Assembly: GCA_002402945.1 (NCBI GenBank)
Contig: DHGV01000113.1
Coordinates: 1 to 10,919 of the forward strand
DNA length: 10,919 nt
DNA from: Pelotomaculum sp. UBA4789
Lineage (GTDB): Bacteria; Bacillota; Desulfotomaculia; Desulfotomaculales; Pelotomaculaceae
Direction: 5' to 3'
Below the pieces are notes generated by a model. The model was not told the origin of the DNA and did not search any database. It worked only from the letters and a program-made list of their open reading frames with translations. The translations under genes were made by a program, and so were the position numbers. This document shows positions 7,136 through 10,919 of this stretch, in pieces (the stretch's first letter is position 1; each line of letters starts with the position of its first letter).

Positions 7136-7246
7136 ATGATCACAAGTGAAATGAGGAAAAAGCTTGAATGGGAACGTGGCTGCAAAATGCGGCCGGCTCA
7201 GGACCTATTATATGGATGTTTTAGATGCGGCCATAAAGGGATTTAA
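7136..7246 (+). other. Small unassigned ORF, 36 codons
   Basis: From ATG 7136 an ORF encodes 36 residues beginning MITSEMRKKLEWERGCK and ending YGCFRCGHKGI, with a zinc-knuckle-like CFRC pair and one more cysteine. The frame is open back to a GTG at 7112. No Shine-Dalgarno is evident and I recognise no family. It may be a gene remnant or chance. Confidence 0.2.
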
Positions 7247-7447
7247 CAGTTTATCACCAGCCTAATTCTTTGACAGATTGTCAGAGCTGAACATTCTATA
7301 ATCTTTTTTGTGTTATATTGAATATTAACTTGTAAAAATAAACCGTAGATATCCTGGCTCGTGCCATGCGGCATTCCTGCCATAGAGCAGGCTACAGGCT
7401 GACCGTCAATCCAAATTATGGCGGCCCTGCGGTCCCAGCTCCGCTCT

Positions 7448-7487
7448 CCTCCGAAAATATCCTTCATGATATATGAATCTTCGGAGG
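7448..7487. repeat. Nested inverted repeat
   Basis: CCTCCGAA (7448-7455) is the exact inverse of TTCGGAGG (7480-7487). Inside it, TTCAT (7463-7467) and ATGAA (7473-7477) form a second smaller dyad, so the 40 bp could fold as a two-step hairpin. No T-run follows on either strand. Its role is unknown; it lies between the two opposing unassigned frames. Confidence 0.5.
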
Positions 7488-7693
7488 TTAACGGTTCACA
7501 ATCAGCATGATTTTGGCCAAACAGATGATGAATCTGAAACTGGCGCCCCCCTGTGAGCTCATGAAAAAGTGGGAGGTTGTGATTCAGGATGAAGATGTAT
7601 GGAAGAGGATCACAGCCAAGCATTATTGGGCTCTTCAGCCTACTGGATGGAACGGACATTGAATGCGAAATTGAATAACTTAGAAAACTAATG

Positions 7694-7736
7694 ACCGGCT
7701 GGAGTGCGTATAGCTTTGGCCGGGTATTTTTGTTTT
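7694..7736 (+). terminator. Weak terminator-like hairpin with T-run
   Basis: CCGGC (7695-7699) pairs with GCCGG (7719-7723) around a loop of about 19 nt that can extend the pairing, followed by TATTTTTGTTTT. It points rightward and would end transcription of whatever once lay at 7507-7662, insulating the promoter at 7762. Confidence 0.45.
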
Positions 7737-7761
7737 AAGTGGATTCGTATAAAAATTATTA

Positions 7762-7789
7762 TTGACATATGTCAGAATCGTTATATAAT
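7762..7789 (+). promoter_or_regulatory. Consensus promoter of the DUF5320-DUF134 operon
   Basis: A perfect TTGACA (7762-7767) and a perfect TATAAT (7784-7789) are 16 bp apart. The start is expected near 7796, giving a leader of about 40 nt. The promoter is flanked by two copies of the same palindromic site, implying tight repression of a strong promoter. Confidence 0.85.
7764..7775. promoter_or_regulatory. Operator copy 1, GACATATGTCAG
   Basis: The core GACATATGTC is a perfect 10-bp palindrome, extended here to 12 bp (TGACATATGTCA, 7763-7774). It overlaps the -35 box. An identical 12-mer occurs 39 bp downstream, at 7803. Confidence 0.7.
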
Positions 7790-7802
7790 AAAAAGTGATA
7801 AG

Positions 7803-7814
7803 GACATATGTCAG
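7803..7814. promoter_or_regulatory. Operator copy 2, GACATATGTCAG
   Basis: This is the second exact copy of the palindromic 12-mer, just downstream of the expected transcription start. The 39-bp spacing is close to four helical turns, allowing two dimers on nearly the same face or a small loop. An ATG inside it (7808) is in frame with the next gene but has no ribosome site. Confidence 0.7.
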
Positions 7815-7837
7815 TAAACTATATGGAGGTGATAAAA

Positions 7838-8110
7838 ATGCCAAGAGGAGACGGCACTGGACCGCTGGGATATGGGCTGATGAGCGGCAGGGGTTTTGGA
7901 GCATGCACCGGGGCAAATGCTGGCAGGTATAGCGCCGGAATGGGTCTCGGCTATGGGCGGGGACGCAAATTTAACTGCAGAAGCGGATATGGTATGAACA
8001 TCGCCGTAGATCCAGCGGCTGCTAAAACACAAAAAGAATTGCTGGCAGAGCAAAAGGAACTTCTGCAAAACAGGCTTGACATCATCAGTAAGCAGTTAGA
8101 AAATCAATAA
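7838..8110 (+). CDS. DUF5320 family small protein
   Basis: This 90-residue protein of unknown function starts at ATG 7838, 8 nt after GGAGG (7825-7829); the earlier in-frame ATG 7808 lies in the operator and lacks a site. The N-terminal half is Gly/Arg rich (MPRGDGTGPLGYGLMSGRG, then GLGYGRGRK) with two cysteines, matching the MPxGDGTGPxGxGPMTGRG signature of DUF5320. Residues about 58-90 (AAAKTQKELLAEQKELLQNR) form a predicted amphipathic coiled coil, also typical. In many anaerobes such genes sit beside DUF134, NifX/NafY-like and Mrp ATPase genes linked to iron-sulfur or metal cofactor handling; that association is family context, not proof. It is the first gene of the operon. Confidence 0.85.
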   Translation: MPRGDGTGPLGYGLMSGRGFGACTGANAGRYSAGMGLGYGRGRKFNCRSGYGMNIAVDPAAAKTQKELLAEQKELLQNRLDIISKQLENQ

Positions 8111-8113
8111 GAG

Positions 8114-8155
8114 GCAATATAAGCAACAGGGGTGCACCCCTGTTGCTTATATTGC
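8114..8155. repeat. Perfect 42-bp palindrome between DUF5320 and DUF134 genes
   Basis: The left arm GCAATATAAGCAACAGGGGT (8114-8133, continuing to G 8134) is mirrored without mismatch or spacer up to 8155, centred on GTGCAC. As RNA it would make a very stable hairpin of 19 or more pairs. No T-run follows, so a plain intrinsic terminator is unlikely; the stem lies 3 bp after one stop codon and 5 bp before the next ribosome site. ATAAGAGG occurs at both flanks (8107-8114 and 8158-8165). Confidence 0.95.
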
Positions 8156-8175
8156 AGATAAGAGGGGATATTAAC

Positions 8176-8538
8176 ATGCCGAGGCCCAGAAAACGGAGAA
8201 ATGTATGCTGCCTGCCGGAGAACAACTTGTTCGGGCCGCTCAATGCGCCCAAGCCGGCCGGCGGAATGATCATCATGACAGTGGATGAATATGAAACCAT
8301 CCGTCTCATAGACTTGGAAGCCATGACGCAGGAAGAGTGTGCGGAGAGGATGAATGTCGCCCGCACGACGGTGCAGAGGATATACAACGATGCCCGCAGG
8401 AAGGTCGCAGAGTCCCTGGTTGGCGGAAATATTCTGAAGATCGAAGGCGGGGATATCAAACTTTGTGATGGGAACGTGCAGTTACACGGATGCGGCAGGT
8501 GCCGCAGGCAAAGATCCGGACAAAACCAGAACGGGTGA
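8176..8538 (+). CDS. DUF134 family helix-turn-helix protein
   Basis: This is a 120-residue predicted DNA-binding protein. ATG 8176 follows AGAGGGG (8161-8167) by 8 nt; a TTG at 8143 lies inside the palindrome and is rejected. The N-terminus MPRPRKRRNVCCLPE, then NNLFGPLN and TVDEYETIRLIDLE are the DUF134 signature, and MTQEECAERMNVARTTVQRI is a sigma-like HTH. The tail carries further cysteines (KLCDG, GCGRCRR), so with the N-terminal CC pair it could bind a metal or cluster. Because it is encoded within the operon whose promoter carries two palindromic sites, it is the natural candidate to bind GACATATGTC and autoregulate; that is inference. Confidence 0.9.
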   Translation: MPRPRKRRNVCCLPENNLFGPLNAPKPAGGMIIMTVDEYETIRLIDLEAMTQEECAERMNVARTTVQRIYNDARRKVAESLVGGNILKIEGGDIKLCDGNVQLHGCGRCRRQRSGQNQNG

Positions 8539-8557
8539 GAGTTGAAGGGTAAAAACT

Positions 8558-9382
8558 ATGATAATAAAAACCCTGTCAGAAAACACATCAGTTTCCGAAG
8601 GGTTCAAAAGCGAACACGGATTGAGCCTGTACATTGAAACAGAAAAACATAAGCTCCTTTTTGATCTGGGCGCCAGCGCATTGTTTGCGGAAAATGCATG
8701 TAAGCTGGATGTTGATCTTGCGGAGGTTGACCTGGCAGTCATTTCACACGGGCATTATGATCACGGGGGCGGGCTCAGGGCATTTCTGCATCTGAATGAC
8801 AAAGCCAAGATATTCCTGAACCGCAAAGCATTCGTCAGGCACTACTCGAACAGGCCGGGTGGTGAAAAAGCTTATATCGGCTTGGACGCGGGATTAATAC
8901 AGAATGACCGTTTCATTTTCACGGGGGATCGCTTTGTTATCGATGACGAACTTGAACTTTTTTCTAATGTTAAAGGCATGAGGTTTTACCCGTCAGGCAA
9001 CCGTGACCTGCTCATGGAACTTGGCACATCACTGCAGCCGGACGATTTTGCCCATGAACAGAACCTGGTAATCAGAGAAGATGGGAAGATAGTGCTGGCT
9101 GCCGGATGCGCCCATAGAGGGATTGTGAATATTATAGACCACATGGTTAATACGAGATCATGCCTCCCGCATCATGTCATCGGAGGATTCCATTTACATA
9201 ACAGTCCGGCCGGCAGGCACGAAGAACCCGCATTAATCAGGCAGATAGGCGAACACCTCAAAAGCACAGGAGCAAAATATTACACCTGCCACTGCACGGG
9301 CATAGAACCCTTTAAAATGCTGAAAGAAATAATGGGGGATCATATTCAATATTTGGCAACTGGAAGTCAATTAACAATATAA
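8558..9382 (+). CDS. MBL-fold metallohydrolase, RFAP-synthase-like group
   Basis: This 274-residue metallo-beta-lactamase-fold hydrolase has the dinuclear metal motif H64-G-H66-Y-D68-H69 in SHGHYDHGGG. Likely further ligands are His186 in GCAHRG and the C-terminal FHLH/YTCHCTG region (His212, His245). The GFKSEHGLSLYIET opening and CHCTG near the end match the group often named 7,8-dihydropterin-6-yl-methyl-4-(beta-D-ribofuranosyl)aminobenzene 5'-phosphate synthase in databases; in bacteria the real substrate is unknown. The start ATG 8558 has a GAAGGG-type site upstream. It lies 19 bp after DUF134, so it is probably in the same transcript. Cysteines 184, 244 and 246 cluster near the active site. 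Confidence 0.88.
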   Translation: MIIKTLSENTSVSEGFKSEHGLSLYIETEKHKLLFDLGASALFAENACKLDVDLAEVDLAVISHGHYDHGGGLRAFLHLNDKAKIFLNRKAFVRHYSNRPGGEKAYIGLDAGLIQNDRFIFTGDRFVIDDELELFSNVKGMRFYPSGNRDLLMELGTSLQPDDFAHEQNLVIREDGKIVLAAGCAHRGIVNIIDHMVNTRSCLPHHVIGGFHLHNSPAGRHEEPALIRQIGEHLKSTGAKYYTCHCTGIEPFKMLKEIMGDHIQYLATGSQLTI

Positions 9383-9401
9383 GCATTAAGGAAAGATAAG
9401 A

Positions 9402-9455
9402 ATGAGCGATGACTGCACCCAATGCTGCGAAAATTGTAGTCATCTTAATTTTTAA
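9402..9455 (+). CDS. 17-residue Cys-rich micro-ORF resembling the Mrp/NBP35 N-terminal cluster
   Basis: ATG 9402 to TAA 9455 encodes MSDDCTQCCENCSHLNF, four cysteines in 17 residues arranged CxxCCxxC. AAGGAAAG (9388-9395) precedes it at suitable spacing. In clostridial Mrp/NBP35 P-loop ATPases the first residues are often of the form MS-x-x-C-x-x-x-C-x-x-C; here that head stops at once with no ATPase after it. It may be a free-standing metal-binding peptide or the remnant of a deleted mrp gene. It lies 19 bp after the MBL gene and on its strand. Too short for certainty. Confidence 0.45.
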   Translation: MSDDCTQCCENCSHLNF

Positions 9456-9605
9456 CCTTCAGAGGTGGCAATTTAATATGGCGGTTTGCTGATTTATAAT
9501 AATGGAGGGATAATTTTATTTCTGCCATTATGTATTATTTAAGCAATCAGAGCTGCAATTGCTGACAAATTTAGCCCGGTTAGTTAGTTCCGGAGGCGAT
9601 AATTA

Positions 9606-10532
9606 ATGATAGAAAATAAATATGTCTACGGACCGGTACCGTCCAGAAGGCTGGGCTTGTCTTTGGGTGTCAGCCCAATTCCCGGTAAGACATGCAATTA
9701 TTCCTGTATCTACTGCCAGCTGGGGCGAACCATCCACCTGACAAATAAGAGGAAAATGTTCTTTCAGGTTGGCGAGATCATAGGTGAATTTGAAAAGAAC
9801 CTTCAAAGCCCCCTGGAGTTTGATGTCGTAACGATAGTAGGCGAAGGTGAGCCGACGCTGTATTTGGGTCTGGGCGAGCTGATCGGTGAAATTCAGAAAA
9901 GGACAGAGAAACCGGTTGCTGTAATCACAAACGGAGCGCTGCTCTATGACCCGGCTGTAAAATCGGAGTTGAGCAGGTCGGACATCGTGTTGCCTTCTCT
10001 GGATGCCTATGACGATGTTTCATATAAGAAAATCAACAGGCCGCACGGTACACTGAACTTCAGTGACGTTTACCTCGGATTGCAGTCCTTTGCAGAGGAA
10101 TACCAGGGCCAGCTGTGGATTGAAATTATGCTGATTAAGGGCGTCAACGACGATGACGCAGCGCTCAATAAATATTCAGCGCTGCTTAATGATCTCAGAT
10201 ATGACAGGCTCTATATTAATACGCCCTTACGCCCACCGGCTGAGCCATATGTAAAGGCCATCGACCACGAGAAAATGGACAGAGCTGTAGAAATACTACA
10301 TGGCATTGCAATTGATTTACTGCATTCACAGGGGTTTCACAGTGAAATTACTGACCACTACACTGCGATTATGAGCATCATTAAGCGTCACCCCATGAAC
10401 CAGTTTGAAATTGAAGGATTTTTAAAGTCGAGAGGCTGCAGTGGTATTGGCGCAATTTTAGATGATCTAAAAAAAGACAGCAAGGTGGTTTCAATAAGCT
10501 ATAAGGGGTATGTCACTTACCGGCTGAAATAA
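9606..10532 (+). CDS. Radical SAM protein, COG0731-like
   Basis: This 308-residue radical SAM enzyme has C30-NYS-C34-IY-C37 as the CxxxCxxC ligand set for the [4Fe-4S] cluster. It is followed by GEGEPTLYLGLGELI, the GGE-like SAM-binding region, and VITNGALLYDPAVKSEL. YVYGPVPSRRLGLSLGVSPI is the typical opening of the bacterial COG0731-like group, distantly related to the tRNA wyosine synthase TYW1, though bacteria usually lack wyosine, so the substrate is unknown. The last 65 or so residues (MNQFEIEGFLKSRGCSGIGA) look like a small winged-helix or substrate domain. ATG 9606 follows GGAGG (9592-9596) by 9 nt. A gap of 150 bp separates it from the micro-ORF, holding only a possible -10 (TATAAT, 9495-9500) without a clear -35. 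Confidence 0.9.
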   Translation: MIENKYVYGPVPSRRLGLSLGVSPIPGKTCNYSCIYCQLGRTIHLTNKRKMFFQVGEIIGEFEKNLQSPLEFDVVTIVGEGEPTLYLGLGELIGEIQKRTEKPVAVITNGALLYDPAVKSELSRSDIVLPSLDAYDDVSYKKINRPHGTLNFSDVYLGLQSFAEEYQGQLWIEIMLIKGVNDDDAALNKYSALLNDLRYDRLYINTPLRPPAEPYVKAIDHEKMDRAVEILHGIAIDLLHSQGFHSEITDHYTAIMSIIKRHPMNQFEIEGFLKSRGCSGIGAILDDLKKDSKVVSISYKGYVTYRLK

Positions 10533-10615
10533 ATAATGAGAACAATAATTCCGTTATGGCAAAGTTGTAAAATAGATGGCAAATGATTTATATAAAGGAA
10601 ATTCAGGATGATATA

Positions 10616-10909
10616 ATGGTGCTTGAAAAATCTTCCAGGAAGGAAGTGGCTGGGATGGAGGAAAGCGAAAGGATTGCGCTGCTGGCAATTGCTGTAAATC
10701 TCTTTATATTCGGAATAAAATATGTATCTGCATCTGCGTCCGGCAGTATTGCATTAAAAGCGGAAGCGTTTCACACTCTTGCAGATTTTGTTGCATCTTT
10801 AACTGTTTTTGCAGGATTAAAGATTGCCAAACGTAAGACCAAGTCATTTCCTTATGGCCTTTACAAAATTGAGAATCTAATGTCTGTTATTATCTGTGTT
10901 TGTCAATAA
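10616..10909 (+). pseudogene. Cation diffusion facilitator, truncated N-terminal part
   Basis: This is the start of a CDF metal efflux transporter of the cytoplasmic membrane (usual length about 290-310 residues). Visible: first transmembrane helix IALLAIAVNLFIFGIKYV, second helix region SIALKAEAFHTLADFVASLT with the HxxxD metal-site pattern (His-Thr-Leu-Ala-Asp), then GLKIAKRKTKSFPYGLYKIENL, the conserved cytoplasmic loop. The third helix begins (MSVII) but changes to CVCQ and a stop at 10907-10909, where the family would go on for another 200 residues. The start is uncertain: ATG 10583, ATG 10616 (AGGA at 7 nt) and ATG 10655 (AGGAAGG upstream) are all in frame. Truncation by a frameshift or by an insertion whose end begins near 10890 is likely. 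Confidence 0.8.
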
Positions 10910-10919
10910 AAAATGTTAG

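Larger units (their letters stand above)
7070..7760. other. Gene-poor ~690-bp region with unassigned ORFs on both strands
   Basis: No recognisable gene is present. Open frames include one on the minus strand from 7659 to 7243 (138 codons, best protein-like part the C-terminal GQPVACSMAGMPHGTSQDIY portion), one on the plus strand from 7507 to 7662 (51 codons, four tryptophans, ELMKKWEVVIQDEDVWKRIT), and the 36-codon ORF at 7136. They overlap each other and none has a convincing ribosome site. GC content is above that of the adjoining promoter DNA, as expected for former coding sequence. The best reading is decayed or rearranged gene fragments. Confidence 0.4.

Noticed and set aside
7764..7814. 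The two GACATATGTCAG copies as the start of a CRISPR array
   Set aside because: There are only two copies, 12 bp long and palindromic, placed on promoter elements, with no third repeat and no cas genes.
7680..7916. 78-codon minus-strand ORF across the DUF5320 promoter
   Set aside because: It runs through the consensus promoter, both operators and the DUF5320 start; low-complexity composition.
8114..8155. The palindrome as a Rho-independent terminator
   Set aside because: No T-run follows on either strand and the next gene's ribosome site begins 5 bp later.
8085..8459. 124-codon minus-strand ORF opposite DUF134
   Set aside because: It is antisense to the DUF134 signature and includes the palindrome; no supporting signal.
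9495..9500. TATAAT as promoter of the radical SAM gene
   Set aside because: The position 17 bp upstream reads TTTAAT, too far from a -35 consensus to support a separate feature.

Overview
The window looks like a chromosomal (or contig-end) segment of an anaerobic, low-to-mid GC Firmicute, most likely a Clostridia/Peptococcaceae-type bacterium. The reasons are strong GGAGG-type ribosome binding sites, TTGACA/TATAAT promoters, TTG starts, a CoA-disulfide-reductase/rhodanese/TusA/DsrE fusion, and a DUF5320-DUF134-MBL-radical SAM gene group of the kind seen in strict anaerobes. No taxon can be fixed from the sequence alone.

Layout. (1) Bases 2-2794 (+) carry NAD salvage: the C-terminal three quarters of a nicotinate phosphoribosyltransferase (pncB, cut by the window start), a ~230-bp gap with a REP-like hairpin and a 16-bp tandem repeat, then a complete NAMPT/NadV-type nicotinamide phosphoribosyltransferase. 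A hairpin at 2812-2845 ends this block. (2) Bases 2903-4109 (+) hold a DNA adenine methyltransferase whose N-terminus resembles the TnpC-type DUF6262 domain of Tn554-like transposons, followed by a MazG-like nucleotide pyrophosphohydrolase whose real start is a TTG with a perfect Shine-Dalgarno. (3) Bases 4217-6997 (-) are a two-gene sulfur operon: an ArsR-family repressor with four cysteines, then an ~820-residue four-domain protein (FAD/NAD(P)H CoA-disulfide or persulfide reductase, rhodanese, TusA, DsrE2). Its promoter has near-consensus -35/-10 boxes and an 18-bp near-perfect palindrome over the -10, a strong operator candidate. (4) Bases ~7070-7760 contain no gene I can recognise. They hold small ORFs on both strands, an inverted repeat and a + strand terminator-like hairpin, and may be decayed remnants. 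(5) Bases 7762-9455 (+) start with a consensus promoter bracketed by two identical GACATATGTCAG sites. They continue with a DUF5320 small protein, a perfect 42-bp palindrome, a DUF134 helix-turn-helix regulator, an MBL-fold hydrolase and a 17-codon Cys-rich ORF that resembles only the N-terminal cysteine cluster of Mrp/NBP35 ATPases. (6) Bases 9606-10532 (+) encode a radical SAM protein of the COG0731-like group. (7) From 10583 (or 10616/10655) runs the N-terminal third of a cation diffusion facilitator that hits a stop 10 bases before the window end, apparently a disrupted gene.

How the parts work together. Block 3 reads as a self-contained sulfane-sulfur relay with its own sensor. Block 5 reads as a DUF134-controlled redox/metal-cofactor cluster with a two-site operator. 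The most novel-looking items are the DUF6262-methyltransferase fusion, the two-operator promoter with the 42-bp palindrome in the DUF5320/DUF134 transcript, the orphan CxxCCxxC micro-ORF, and the ArsR-regulated four-domain persulfide relay.
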